Assembly: GCF_014212315.1 (NCBI RefSeq)
Contig: NZ_JACKXE010000001.1
Coordinates: 248,001 to 312,000, forward strand
DNA from: Nocardioides luti
GTDB taxonomy: Bacteria; Actinomycetota; Actinomycetes; Propionibacteriales; Nocardioidaceae
Length of the DNA: 64,000 nucleotides
Reading direction: 5' to 3'
The notes beneath the pieces are model-generated. The model worked only from the letters and a program-made list of their open reading frames with translations, made no database searches and had not been told where the DNA came from. Numbering within the stretch: position 1 is the first letter of the stretch; the number at the start of each line of letters is the position of its first letter. Below, one piece after another: positions 44,559 to 54,433 of the stretch. Both the position numbers and the translations under genes were made by a program.

Positions 44559-46225
44559 CGCAGACAGCTTGGAACACCGTCAAGGCCCCGCACGAGGGAG
44601 GGTCCGGAGCGGCGTTCGAGCTGTTCTTCGGCTACCCCGACGAGGCCGCGTTCGCACGGACCGTCGAGCAGCTGGCCGACGACCACGTCGCCAGCGGCAT
44701 CGCCCGCCGCGACCGGACCCTGTGGGGTCCGGCCGCGGAGGACGAGTCCGGCAAGCGGCTCGCGTGGGTCTCCCTCTCGGAGACCTCGCGGCCGCTGGTC
44801 GACGAGATCGTCACCCTGCGCGCCGAGCTCCACGGCAAGGGCCTGACCCGGGTCGTGCTCTGCGGCATGGGCGGCTCCTCCCTAGCCCCCGAGGTGATCT
44901 GCGGGGCCGCGGGCGTCGATCTCGACGTCCTCGACTCCTCCGACCCGGACTTCGTCCGCACCGCCCTCGAGAGCCGGCTCGCCGAGACCGTCGTGGTGGT
45001 GTCCTCCAAGTCCGGCGGCACCGTCGAGACCGACTCCCAGCGCCGGGCCTTCGAGAAGGCGTTCACGGACGCCGGCATCGACCCCGCCGAGCGGATCGTC
45101 GTCGTCACCGACCCGGGCTCGCCGCTGGAGGAGCAGTCGCGTGCCTCCGGCTACCGCGTGTTCCTCGCCGACCCCGAGGTCGGTGGCCGCTACTCCGCCC
45201 TCACCGCGTTCGGCCTGGTCCCCAGCGGGCTCGCCGGTGCGGACATCGGCGCCCTGCTCGACGAGGCCGAGGCCATCCGGCCCGCGCTCGAGTCCGACTC
45301 CGTCGACAACCCCGGGCTGCGCCTCGGCGGCCTCCTCGGCGCCGCGAACCGCGCCGGGGTCGACAAGGTCGTACTGGCGAACTCCGGGGCGGCGTACGCC
45401 GGTTTCGGCGACTGGGCCGAGCAGCTCATCGCCGAGTCCACCGGCAAGGACGGGCAGGGCATCCTGCCGGTCGTCGTCGACCGCCTCGACGCACCGAACT
45501 TCACGCCGAGCACGACCGACGAGGTGCTCGCGACCTTCGGACCGACCTTCGTCTTCGGCGGCGACCTGCGCCCCGCCTCCGGCTGGGGCGTGCACGTCGA
45601 CGCCCCGCTGGGCGCGCAGATGCTGCTGTGGGAGTACGCCACGGCGGTCGCCGGACGCGTCATCGGCATCAACCCCTTCGACCAGCCCGACGTCGAGAGC
45701 GCCAAGCAGGCCGCCCGCGACATGCTCGACGGCGGCGGCAGCTCGCCCACGCCGCTCTTCGTCGAGGGTCCGGTCACGGTCTACGCCTCGTCGGGCTGGC
45801 TGCCGCCGGAGGTCACCTCCGTGGCCGCCGCCGTCACGGCCCTGCTGGCCGACGTCGACAGCACCCACGGGTACGTCGCCGTCCAGGCCTACCTCGACCG
45901 GCACCGCGACGCCGAGCTGGCCTCGGTCCGCGACCAGCTCGCCGTGCGCACCGGCCGCCCCGTCACCTTCGGGTGGGGCCCGCGCTTCCTGCACTCGACC
46001 GGGCAGTACCACAAGGGCGGCCCCGCGACCGGCGTCTACCTCCAGGTGACCGGCGACCCGCTGGCCGACCTGGCGGTGCCCGACCGGCCGTTCACGTTCC
46101 AGGAGTTCCTGACCGCCCAGGCGGTCGGCGACGGACAGGTGCTGGCCGACAAGGGCCGACCCGTCCTGCGGCTGCACGTCAGCAGCCCGGCCGACCTCGA
46201 CGCCGTACGAGAGGCCCTCGGGTGA
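44555..46225 (+). CDS. pgi: glucose-6-phosphate isomerase
   Basis: A 556-residue sugar isomerase with [15 protein letters not shown] as phosphate-binding loop, [16 protein letters not shown], and [17 protein letters not shown] near the C-terminus. It reads as the short-loop actinobacterial type that occurs fused into pentose phosphate operons; M. tuberculosis, as I recall, has pgi elsewhere, so its place between tal and zwf is a lineage difference. Start and end overlap neighbours by 4 bases each. Confidence 0.93.
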   Translation: MTQTAWNTVKAPHEGGSGAAFELFFGYPDEAAFARTVEQLADDHVASGIARRDRTLWGPAAEDESGKRLAWVSLSETSRPLVDEIVTLRAELHGKGLTRVVLCGMGGSSLAPEVICGAAGVDLDVLDSSDPDFVRTALESRLAETVVVVSSKSGGTVETDSQRRAFEKAFTDAGIDPAERIVVVTDPGSPLEEQSRASGYRVFLADPEVGGRYSALTAFGLVPSGLAGADIGALLDEAEAIRPALESDSVDNPGLRLGGLLGAANRAGVDKVVLANSGAAYAGFGDWAEQLIAESTGKDGQGILPVVVDRLDAPNFTPSTTDEVLATFGPTFVFGGDLRPASGWGVHVDAPLGAQMLLWEYATAVAGRVIGINPFDQPDVESAKQAARDMLDGGGSSPTPLFVEGPVTVYASSGWLPPEVTSVAAAVTALLADVDSTHGYVAVQAYLDRHRDAELASVRDQLAVRTGRPVTFGWGPRFLHSTGQYHKGGPATGVYLQVTGDPLADLAVPDRPFTFQEFLTAQAVGDGQVLADKGRPVLRLHVSSPADLDAVREALG

Positions 46226-47745
46226 CCTACACGAACCCCCTCCGCGACCCGCAGGACCGGCGGCTCCCCCGGATCGCCGGCCCGTGCGGCATGGTGCTCT
46301 TCGGCGTGACCGGCGACCTGTCGCGCAAGAAGGTCATGCCCGCGATCTACGACCTGGCCAACCGCGGGCTGCTGCCCCCGGGCTTCAGCCTCGTCGGCTT
46401 CGCCCGGCGGGACTGGGCCGACCAGGACTTCGCGCAGATCGTCCACGACTCCGTCAAGCAGTACGCCCGTACGGAGTTCCGCGAGGAGGTCTGGAAGCAG
46501 CTCGCCGAGGGCTTCCGCTTCGTCCCGGGCAACTTCGACGACGACGAGGCCTTCGAGCGCCTGCGCCGCACGATCGAGGAGCTCGACGAGGCCCGCGGCA
46601 CCGGCGGCAACCACGCCTTCTACCTCGCCATCCCGCCGGGCTTCTTCGGCGACGTCGTCGGCCAGCTGCAGGAGCACGGCCTCGCGACGCCCGAGGAGGG
46701 CTCGTGGCGGCGTGTCGTCGTCGAGAAGCCCTTCGGCCACGACCTGGAGTCGGCTCGTGAGCTCAACGACGTGCTCGGCGGCGTCTTCGACTCGGGCTCG
46801 ATCTTCCGGATCGACCACTACCTCGGCAAGGAGACGGTCCAGAACATCCTGGCGCTGCGCTTCGCCAACGAGATGTTCGAGCCGATCTGGAACGCCAACT
46901 ACGTCGACCACGTGCAGATCACCATGGCCGAGGACATCGGCATCGGTGGCCGGGCCGGCTACTACGACGGCATCGGCGCGGCCCGCGACGTGATCCAGAA
47001 CCACCTCCTCCAGCTGATGAGCCTGGTGGCGATGGAGGAGCCGACGTCCTTCGACGCCGAGAGCCTGCGGATCGAGAAGCAGAAGGTGCTCTCCAGCATC
47101 GTGCTCCCGAACCGCCTCGACCTCACGACGGCCCGCGGGCAGTACGTCCAGGGCTGGCAGGGCGGCGAGAAGGTCGGTGGCTTCCTCGAGGAGGAGGGCA
47201 TCAAGAAGACCTCCACCACGGAGACGTTCGCCGCGGTCACGCTGCACGTCGACACGCGTCGCTGGGCCGGGGTGCCGTTCTACCTGCGCACCGGCAAGCG
47301 CCTCGGACGCCGGGTGACCGAGGTGGCGATCGTCTTCAAGCGGGCGCCCCACCTGCCGTTCTCCGAGTCCTCCACCGAGGAGCTCACCCACAACGCGCTC
47401 GTCATCCGGGTCCAGCCCGACGAGGGCATGACCATCCGGTTCGGCTCCAAGGTGCCCGGCACCGCCATGGAGATCCGCGACGTCAACATGGACTTCGCCT
47501 ACGGCGGCTCCTTCACCGAGGCCAGCCCGGAAGCGTACGAGCGGCTGATCCTGGACGTGCTCCTCGGCGACCCGCCGCTCTTCCCCCGGCACGAGGAGGT
47601 CGAGCTCTCCTGGAAGATCCTCGACCCGATCCTCGAGAGCTGGGCGAAGAAGGGGAAGCCCGACACCTACGAGTCCGGCACCTGGGGTCCGGAGTCCGCA
47701 GACAAGATGCTGGCCCGCGACGGCCGCGTCTGGAGGAGGCCCTGA
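46222..47745 (+). CDS. zwf: glucose-6-phosphate dehydrogenase
   Basis: A 507-residue enzyme that opens the oxidative pentose phosphate pathway. The nucleotide loop is FGVTGDLSRKKVMPAIY, the active-site segment is RIDHYLGKETVQNIL, and YLRTGKRLGRRVTEVAI is a further family signature. The GTG start overlaps pgi, and the stop overlaps opcA by one base. OpcA next door is its known activator. Confidence 0.97.
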   Translation: MTYTNPLRDPQDRRLPRIAGPCGMVLFGVTGDLSRKKVMPAIYDLANRGLLPPGFSLVGFARRDWADQDFAQIVHDSVKQYARTEFREEVWKQLAEGFRFVPGNFDDDEAFERLRRTIEELDEARGTGGNHAFYLAIPPGFFGDVVGQLQEHGLATPEEGSWRRVVVEKPFGHDLESARELNDVLGGVFDSGSIFRIDHYLGKETVQNILALRFANEMFEPIWNANYVDHVQITMAEDIGIGGRAGYYDGIGAARDVIQNHLLQLMSLVAMEEPTSFDAESLRIEKQKVLSSIVLPNRLDLTTARGQYVQGWQGGEKVGGFLEEEGIKKTSTTETFAAVTLHVDTRRWAGVPFYLRTGKRLGRRVTEVAIVFKRAPHLPFSESSTEELTHNALVIRVQPDEGMTIRFGSKVPGTAMEIRDVNMDFAYGGSFTEASPEAYERLILDVLLGDPPLFPRHEEVELSWKILDPILESWAKKGKPDTYESGTWGPESADKMLARDGRVWRRP

Positions 47746-48656
47746 TGATGGAGCTCACCGACACCAACTCGGCCGCGATCGCCGCCGAGTTCGTGCGCGC
47801 CCGTGCCAAGGCGGGCTCGCCCGCCATGGGCATGGTGATGACGCTGATCATCGTCGCCGAGGAGGAGGACGCGGAGGTCGCCATGAAGGCCGCCCGCGCC
47901 GCCTCGCACGAGCACCCCGCCCGGGTGCTCGGCGTCATCCTCGGTGACGGCCGCGGTGCGCCGCAGGTCAACGCCCAGGTCGGCACTGGCTCCGGCTGGG
48001 GCGGCGAGACCGCCCTGATCCGCCTGAAGGGCGAGGTCACCAAGCACCCCGAGTCCGTGGTGCTGCCGCTGCTGCTCCCCGACTCCCCCGTCGCGATCTG
48101 GTGGCCGGCGCACCCGCCGGCCGACCCGGCCGGCGACCCGCTCGGCGCGCTCGCGCAGCGCCGGATCACGGACGCCGCGGCCGCGTCCCGGGGCCGCAAC
48201 CGCGCCATCCACGACCAGTGCAAGGCCTACGCGAAGGGCAACACCGACCTCGCCTGGACCCGCATCACCTCGTGGCGGGCGCTGCTGGCGGCCTCCCTGG
48301 ACCAGCACGAGCTCAAGGTCACCGGCGCCACCGTCACGGCCGAGAAGATCAGCCCCAGCGCCGACCTCCTCGCCGCGTGGCTCACCGACCGGCTCAAGAT
48401 CAAGGTCGAGCGGGTCACCTCGCGCGGCCCGGGCATCACCGAGGTCGTGATGGACACCAAGCAGGGTCCGATCCGGATCTCACGGCCCGACGGGAAGCTG
48501 GCGACCTTCGCCTCGCCCGGCCGCCCCGACCGGCCGATCGCGCTCAAGCGTCGCGAGCTGCCGGAGCTGCTGGCCGAGGAGCTGCGCCGCCTCGACGAGG
48601 ACGACGTGTACGCCGCCACCGCGCGTCGCCTGGCGAAGTCCCGGGTCACGTCGTGA
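47745..48656 (+). CDS. opcA: glucose-6-phosphate dehydrogenase assembly protein OpcA
   Basis: A 303-residue protein of the OpcA family, an allosteric/assembly partner of Zwf. It starts MMELTDTNSAAIAAEFVRAR and has LPLLLPDSPVAIWWPAHPP and DLAWTRITSWRALLAASLDQ, which are conserved in the family. No catalytic site is expected. It lies between zwf and pgl with short overlaps on both sides. Confidence 0.95.
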   Translation: MMELTDTNSAAIAAEFVRARAKAGSPAMGMVMTLIIVAEEEDAEVAMKAARAASHEHPARVLGVILGDGRGAPQVNAQVGTGSGWGGETALIRLKGEVTKHPESVVLPLLLPDSPVAIWWPAHPPADPAGDPLGALAQRRITDAAAASRGRNRAIHDQCKAYAKGNTDLAWTRITSWRALLAASLDQHELKVTGATVTAEKISPSADLLAAWLTDRLKIKVERVTSRGPGITEVVMDTKQGPIRISRPDGKLATFASPGRPDRPIALKRRELPELLAEELRRLDEDDVYAATARRLAKSRVTS

Positions 48657-49387
48657 GCGCGGCCCTGGTCGAGGTCCACCCCGACGCCGGCGCCCTGGCC
48701 ACGGCGATCGCGGGCGAGCTGCTCGCCCGCCTCGCCGACGCACAGGCCCAGGGCCGGGAGCCGCAGATCGGCCTCACCGGCGGGACCATCGCCGACGCCG
48801 TGCACCGCGAGGTGGCGCGGCTCTCCCCCGGCTCCGAGGTCGACTGGGCCCGGGTCGTGGTCTGGTGGGGCGACGAGCGCTTCGTCGCCCCCGACGACCC
48901 GGAGCGCAACGCGGGGCAGGCGCGAGCAGCGTTCCTCGACGCCGTGGGCGTCCCCGCCGCCCACGTCCACGAGATGCCCTCCACCGCGACGGCCGCCGAC
49001 GTGGGCACCGGCGCCACGGCGTACGCCTCGGAGCTGCGGGAGCACGGCGCCGGCGAGTTCGAGGTGCTGATGCTCGGCGTCGGGCCCGACGGTCACGTCG
49101 CCTCGCTGTTCCCCGGCAACGCCGCCCTCGACGTCGACGACGCTGTCACGGTCGCGGTCACCGACTCCCCCAAGCCCCCGCCCGAGCGGATCAGCCTGAC
49201 CTTCGCCGCCCTCAACCGCTCGCGCTCGGTCTGGTTCCTCGTCAGCGGCGAGGGCAAGGCCGACGCGGTCGCCCGGGCGCTGTCCGAGACCGACGTCCCC
49301 GACGTCCACGAGATCCCCGCCGTCGGCGTGCGTGGCTCCGAGGAGACGGTCTGGTTCCTCGACCGCGAGGCCGCCTCCCGCCTCTGA
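48653..49387 (+). CDS. pgl: 6-phosphogluconolactonase
   Basis: A 244-residue enzyme of the NagB-like fold that hydrolyses 6-phosphogluconolactone. It carries IGLTGGTIADAV, VVVWWGDERFVAPDDPERN, and LMLGVGPDGHVASLFPG with the catalytic histidine. The GTG start overlaps opcA. It is the last gene of the operon; the first copy of the 32-bp-period repeat begins 9 bases after its stop. Confidence 0.96.
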   Translation: MSAALVEVHPDAGALATAIAGELLARLADAQAQGREPQIGLTGGTIADAVHREVARLSPGSEVDWARVVVWWGDERFVAPDDPERNAGQARAAFLDAVGVPAAHVHEMPSTATAADVGTGATAYASELREHGAGEFEVLMLGVGPDGHVASLFPGNAALDVDDAVTVAVTDSPKPPPERISLTFAALNRSRSVWFLVSGEGKADAVARALSETDVPDVHEIPAVGVRGSEETVWFLDREAASRL

Positions 49388-49395
49388 CCCGCCTG

Positions 49396-49452
49396 GGTGC
49401 CGAGTCGGCGCATCTGCAGATCTCAGAGGTGCCGAGTCGGCGCATCTGCAGA
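49396..49452. repeat. left array of two 32-bp-period repeats
   Basis: Two copies of the core (CCGAGTCGGCGCATCTGCAG in this orientation) start at 49396 and 49428, exactly 32 bp apart. Each has the palindrome GCCGAGTCGGC followed by the palindrome CTGCAG, separated by GCAT. The variable spacer between cores is 11 bases. The array precedes the DUF559-like gene and lies inverted to the array at 50484-50568. Confidence 0.9.
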
Positions 49453-49514
49453 AGTTCTCCACAGGCCGCACGGTGCGCTGGTTGGCGCCCGGGTCGGTCG
49501 GGCATCGACCGGTC

Positions 49515-50480
49515 ATGGACCTTGACGAGATTCTTGCCAGCGGTGCCCTGGGCACCGATTTCCCACTGCCGACGACCGGCCCGTTCACGTACGCCGAGGC
49601 GCTGCAGAGCGGTTTGTCCCGCCACCAGCTCAGCGTGCTGCACCAGGAAGGACTGCTGAGACGGCCGATCAAGGGCGTCTACCTTCCGTCCGCGCTCGGC
49701 GACTCGCTCAGCCTGCGAGCCGCCTGCCTCTCGCTCGTCGTCCCCGAGGACTGCGTCGTCGTCGACCGTCACGCCGGTTGGATGCTCGGCGCCCAGATGG
49801 TGCTGGCGCCGAACGAGCACCTGGACCTCAGGCCGCTGTCGCTCTACCGCCCCGCCGGACACGGCCGGCTGCGCAACAGCATCGCGGCCAGCGGCGAGCG
49901 TGACCTGTCGGACGAGGACGTCATCGAGATCGAGGGACTCCGCGTCACCACCCCGCTGCGGACGGCCTGGGACCTCGGCCGGGTGCGCTGGACCGACGAG
50001 GCCATCTCGGGGCTGGACGCGATGCTCCGTCTCGGAGGCTTCACGCGCGAGGAGTTCGAGGACGGGTTCGTGCGCTTCCGAGGGATGCGGTGGGTCACGA
50101 CGCTCCGGGCGGTCGGCCCGCTCGCCGACGGGCGCAGCGAGTCACCGGGCGAGTCGGTCCTGCGCCTGCGCTGTCACGAGTGTGGTCTGAGGATGACGCC
50201 TCAGGTCGAGGTCCACCGGGGCGAGCGGCTGCTCGGCCGGCTCGACCTCGGCGACGAGCCGCTGAAGGTCGGTGTGGAGTACGACGGGGCCGAGTGGCAC
50301 TCGACGCCGGAGCAGCAGGCGCACGACCGCAGGCGTCGCGGGGAGATCCGCGCCGACGGCTGGATCGTCGAGGCCTTCGACGCGGCCGCCGTGTTCGGGC
50401 GGGACCGCGCGTGCGAGGCGGTCATCCGCGAGGCCGCGCTGGCAGCGCGGGCACGTCGCGGGCTGCGCCCGGCGGGCTGA
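49515..50480 (+). CDS. AbiEi-like winged-helix plus DUF559/Vsr-like endonuclease-fold protein
   Basis: A 321-residue protein in two parts. Residues 15-90 look like the AbiEi antitoxin winged helix (FTYAEALQSGLSRHQLSVLHQEGLLRR, then VVDRHAGWMLGA). The C-terminal domain (about 205-310) is DUF559/Vsr-like with Glu213, Asp244 (RLDLGDE) and Glu255/Asp257 (VGVEYDG), a PD-(D/E)xK set with no visible loss, and the conserved EYDGAEWHSTPEQQAHDRRRR. No AbiEii toxin gene is adjacent, so a classical toxin-antitoxin pair is not supported. It stands alone between inverted repeat arrays. The ATG at 49515 gives the natural N-terminus; there is no clear -10 in front. Confidence 0.82.
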   Translation: MDLDEILASGALGTDFPLPTTGPFTYAEALQSGLSRHQLSVLHQEGLLRRPIKGVYLPSALGDSLSLRAACLSLVVPEDCVVVDRHAGWMLGAQMVLAPNEHLDLRPLSLYRPAGHGRLRNSIAASGERDLSDEDVIEIEGLRVTTPLRTAWDLGRVRWTDEAISGLDAMLRLGGFTREEFEDGFVRFRGMRWVTTLRAVGPLADGRSESPGESVLRLRCHECGLRMTPQVEVHRGERLLGRLDLGDEPLKVGVEYDGAEWHSTPEQQAHDRRRRGEIRADGWIVEAFDAAAVFGRDRACEAVIREAALAARARRGLRPAG

Positions 50481-50483
50481 GCG

Positions 50484-50568
50484 TCTGCAGATGCGCCGAC
50501 TCGGCGTCGTACACGTCTGCAGATGCGCCGACTCGGCGGTCACCGCGTCTGCAGATGCGCCGACTCGG
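50484..50568. repeat. right array of three 32-bp-period repeats
   Basis: Three cores (CTGCAGATGCGCCGACTCGG) begin at 50485, 50517 and 50549, exactly 32 bp apart, inverted relative to the left array. Spacers of 11 bases differ between copies. The first core lies 4 bases after the stop of the DUF559-like gene and the last one directly abuts the 54-bp element at 50569. Confidence 0.9.
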
Positions 50569-50622
50569 GGTCTCGGTACGCCGGTCGCGAGCTCGTTCCT
50601 CGCTCGCGCGGCTACTCGACCT
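50569..50622. repeat. 54-bp intergenic element, copy 2
   Basis: Same element as at 11780-11833, in the same orientation, here directly joined to the repeat array. About 45 of 54 positions are shared. It is followed by a GGCGC-bounded hairpin, as is copy 1, so the neighbouring inverted repeat may belong to the element. Confidence 0.8.
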
Positions 50623-50635
50623 TTGGCGCTGCTTC

Positions 50636-50665
50636 GTTGTCTCCCGAGCACGCTCGGGAGACAAC
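50636..50665 (-). terminator. 13-bp perfect hairpin after rbpA
   Basis: GTTGTCTCCCGAG (50636-50648) pairs perfectly with CTCGGGAGACAAC (50653-50665) around the loop CACG. It lies 5 bases beyond the rbpA stop, as a terminator would, though no T run follows in the rbpA direction. Confidence 0.65.
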
Positions 50666-50670
50666 GGCGC

Positions 50671-51030
50671 CTAAAAGATGATGTCGCCGGACTTGCGGCG
50701 CGAGCGCAGGAGCGACAGGGCCTCGTCGAGGATGTCGGCCGCCTCCTTGTCGGAGCGGCGCTCCTTCACGTAGGCCAGGTGCGTCTTGTAGGGCTCGATC
50801 TTCGTCGCCGGGGGCGCGTTCTCCGAGTCGCGGCCCGCGGGCAGGCCGCACTTGGGGCAGTCCCACGAGTCCGGCACGGTGGCCTCGACCGAGAAGGTCA
50901 CCACCGAGCTGTGCTCGTGCGAGCAGAAGTACGTGATGGCCTGACGGGGTGCGGCCTCGCCGCGCTCCGCCTCACCCATCGGGCCGGCCCCCACACGGCT
51001 ACCGCGAATTGCGTTTCCTCCACCAGCCAC
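50671..51030 (-). CDS. rbpA: RNA polymerase-binding protein RbpA
   Basis: A 119-residue actinobacterial transcription factor that binds RNA polymerase and the housekeeping sigma factor and helps open promoters. It has a basic N-terminal tail, a zinc-binding core with YFCSHEH and WDCPKCG, then the basic linker and sigma-interacting helix (KTHLAYVKERRSDKEAADILDEAL). GTG start 15 bases from secG. Its presence fits the many non-canonical -10-only promoters seen here. Confidence 0.96.
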   Translation of the reverse strand: MAGGGNAIRGSRVGAGPMGEAERGEAAPRQAITYFCSHEHSSVVTFSVEATVPDSWDCPKCGLPAGRDSENAPPATKIEPYKTHLAYVKERRSDKEAADILDEALSLLRSRRKSGDIIF

Positions 51031-51045
51031 GACCGGTTCCCTTCG

Positions 51046-51282
51046 TCAGTTCTGGTACGCGTACAGGAGGCCGAGTGCGATGACGCACGCGAACCAGATG
51101 GCGCCGACGCCGACCGTCAGCCGGTCGAGGTTGCGCTCGGCCACCGAGGAGCCCCCGAGCGAGCTCGAGACGCCGCCGCCGAACATGTCGGACATGCCGC
51201 CGCCACGACCCTTGTGGAGCAGCACGAGCAGGATCATGATCGCGCTCGATGCCATGAGCAGGATGGTGAAGAGGAGAGTCAC
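51046..51282 (-). CDS. secG: preprotein translocase subunit SecG
   Basis: A 78-residue protein with two transmembrane segments (about 2-20 and 55-74) and the cytoplasmic loop HKGRGGGMSDMFGGG, the SecG signature. It is part of the SecYEG channel. It lies downstream of tpiA, as in many actinobacteria. The GTG start is 29 bases from the tpiA stop. Confidence 0.95.
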   Translation of the reverse strand: MTLLFTILLMASSAIMILLVLLHKGRGGGMSDMFGGGVSSSLGGSSVAERNLDRLTVGVGAIWFACVIALGLLYAYQN

Positions 51283-51311
51283 GCCGGAAAGCCTACGTCA
51301 CGCCGCGCCGG

Positions 51312-52115
51312 TCAGAGGACCGGCATGTCGTAGAAACGGCAGATCCCGCCGAACTCGTCGACCTGGAGGCTCGCGCCACCGACCAGGCAGCCGTCCACGT
51401 CCGCCTTGGTCATGATGCCGCCGACGTTGGCGGCCTTGACCGACCCGCCGTAGAGCACGCGGACGCCGGCGGCGGCCGCCTCGCCGTGGGTCTCGGCGAT
51501 CCGCGAGCGGATCGCCGCGCAGACCTCCTGCGCGTCGTCGGGGGTGGCGACCTCGCCGGTGCCGATCGCCCACACGGGCTCGTAGGCGACGACGAGGTCG
51601 GCGACCTGCTCGGGCGTGAAGCCGGCGAGCGAGCCGTCGACCTGGGCGAGGGTGTACGGCACGTGCTCGCCGGCCTGGCGGACCTCGAGGCCCTCGCCGA
51701 CGCACACGATCGGGGTCATGCCGGCCGCCAGGGCCTTGTGGGCCTTGGCGTTGACGACCTCGTCGGTCTCGGCGTGGTACTCCCGACGCTCGGAGTGGCC
51801 GACCACGACGTAGCTGCAGCCGAGCTTGGCCAGCATCCCCGCGGAGATCTCGCCGGTGTAGGCGCCGGAGTCCTGGGTCGAGACGTCCTGGGCGGCGTAC
51901 TTCACCGCGAGGCGGTCACCGTCGACCAGGGTCTGCACGGAGCGCAGGTCGGTGAACGGGGGTACGACGACCACCTCGACCTTGGCGTAGTCGTGCTTCT
52001 TGTCCGCGAGGGTCCAGGCGAGCTTCTGGACCAGGACGACGGCCTCCTGGTGGTTGAGGTTCATCTTCCAGTTGCCCGCCATCAGCGGGGTGCGAGCTGT
52101 CTTCGGGGAAGCCAT
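51312..52115 (-). CDS. tpiA: triosephosphate isomerase
   Basis: A 267-residue TIM-barrel enzyme of glycolysis. It shows [11 protein letters not shown], the active-site histidine in [11 protein letters not shown], the catalytic glutamate in [12 protein letters not shown] and the phosphate loop [12 protein letters not shown]. It follows pgk by 3 bases. Confidence 0.97.
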   Translation of the reverse strand: MASPKTARTPLMAGNWKMNLNHQEAVVLVQKLAWTLADKKHDYAKVEVVVVPPFTDLRSVQTLVDGDRLAVKYAAQDVSTQDSGAYTGEISAGMLAKLGCSYVVVGHSERREYHAETDEVVNAKAHKALAAGMTPIVCVGEGLEVRQAGEHVPYTLAQVDGSLAGFTPEQVADLVVAYEPVWAIGTGEVATPDDAQEVCAAIRSRIAETHGEAAAAGVRVLYGGSVKAANVGGIMTKADVDGCLVGGASLQVDEFGGICRFYDMPVL

Positions 52116-52118
52116 GGG

Positions 52119-53333
52119 TCAGTCCTCCAGGACCTGGATGCCGGGCAGGTCCTTGCCCTCGAGGTACTCGAGGGAGGCGCCACCACCGGTGGAGATGTGG
52201 CCGAACGCCGACTCCTCGAAGCCGAGCTTGCGCACGGCCGCCGCGGAGTCACCGCCGCCCACGACGGAGAGGCCGGGGACCTCGGTGAGGGCCTTGGCGA
52301 CGGCACGGGTGCCCTCGGCGAAGGCGTCGACCTCGAAGACCCCCATCGGACCGTTCCAGAAGACCGTGCGCGCGTCGGCCAGCGCGGCCGCGAACGCGGC
52401 ACCCGACGCCGGTCCGATGTCCAGGCCGAGGGCGTCGGCCGGGATCTGGTCCGCCGCGACCACGGCGGGCTCCGGGGTGCGGTCGCCGGACGGGAACGCC
52501 GTGTCGACGACGATGTCCGTCGGGAGCAGGATCTCGACGCCAGACTCCTGGGCGCGCTGCAGGTAGGACCGGCAGGTGTCGAGCTGGTCCTCCTCGAGCA
52601 GGCTCTTGCCGACCTCGTGGCCCTGGGCCTTGAGGAAGGTGAAGACCATGCCGCCGCCGATGAGGAGCCGGTCGGCCTTGTCGAGCAGGTTGTCGATGAC
52701 GCCGAGCTTGTCGGAGACCTTGGACCCGCCCAGGACGACGACGTACGGCCGCTCCGGGTCGACCGTGAGGCGACGAAGGACGTCGATCTCGGTCGCGACC
52801 AGGTTGCCCATGGCGTGCGGCAGCCGCTGCGCGACGTCGTACACCGACGCCTGCTTGCGGTGCACCACGCCGAAGCCGTCCGAGACGAACCCGTCGGCCA
52901 GGGCCGCGAGCTGGTCCGCGAAGGCTCCCCGCTCGCCCTCGTCCTTGCTGGTCTCGCCCGCGTTGAAGCGGACGTTCTCCAGCACGGCGACCTGGCCGTC
53001 CAGCAGCCCCTCAACCGTCGAGCGGGCGCTGTCGCCCACCGTGTCGGTCGCGAACGCCACCTCGGCACCGAGCAGCTCGCCGAGGCGCGCCGCCACGGGC
53101 CGCAGCGAGTACCGGTCCTCGGGGGCACCCTTCGGGCGGCCGAGGTGCGCCGTCACCACGACCCGCGCCCCGCCGTCCGCCAGGGCCTGGATCGTGGGGA
53201 CGCTGGCGCGGATCCGGCCGTCGTCGGTGATCGTCGTGCCGTCCAGGGGGACGTTCAGGTCGGAGCGCACCAGGATGCGCTTGCCGGTGAGGCTGCCGCC
53301 CAGGGACTGGGCGAGCGAGGAGAGGTCGCTCAC
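52119..53333 (-). CDS. pgk: phosphoglycerate kinase
   Basis: A 404-residue glycolytic kinase. N-domain: [26 protein letters not shown] and [18 protein letters not shown]-domain: [30 protein letters not shown] and [12 protein letters not shown]. The GTG start lies 2 bases from the gap stop, in the gap-pgk-tpiA-secG operon. Confidence 0.97.
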   Translation of the reverse strand: MSDLSSLAQSLGGSLTGKRILVRSDLNVPLDGTTITDDGRIRASVPTIQALADGGARVVVTAHLGRPKGAPEDRYSLRPVAARLGELLGAEVAFATDTVGDSARSTVEGLLDGQVAVLENVRFNAGETSKDEGERGAFADQLAALADGFVSDGFGVVHRKQASVYDVAQRLPHAMGNLVATEIDVLRRLTVDPERPYVVVLGGSKVSDKLGVIDNLLDKADRLLIGGGMVFTFLKAQGHEVGKSLLEEDQLDTCRSYLQRAQESGVEILLPTDIVVDTAFPSGDRTPEPAVVAADQIPADALGLDIGPASGAAFAAALADARTVFWNGPMGVFEVDAFAEGTRAVAKALTEVPGLSVVGGGDSAAAVRKLGFEESAFGHISTGGGASLEYLEGKDLPGIQVLED

Positions 53334-53335
53334 GG

Positions 53336-54343
<1,008 letters not shown>

Positions 54344-54433
54344 TCAATACGATCGGGCATGGCGGTGAGGCCGACCCTATCGCTAGGCGCGAGCGTGCCG
54401 ACCCCGCGTCCCGGCGTACGTACGAGTAACCGC

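Noticed and set aside
49515..50480. A complete AbiE toxin-antitoxin system
   Set aside because: Only the AbiEi-like winged helix is present and no AbiEii nucleotidyltransferase gene is adjacent.
49396..50568. The two repeat arrays as CRISPR
   Set aside because: Cores are about 20 bp with 11-bp spacers, the arrays have 2 and 3 units in opposite orientation, and there is no cas gene.
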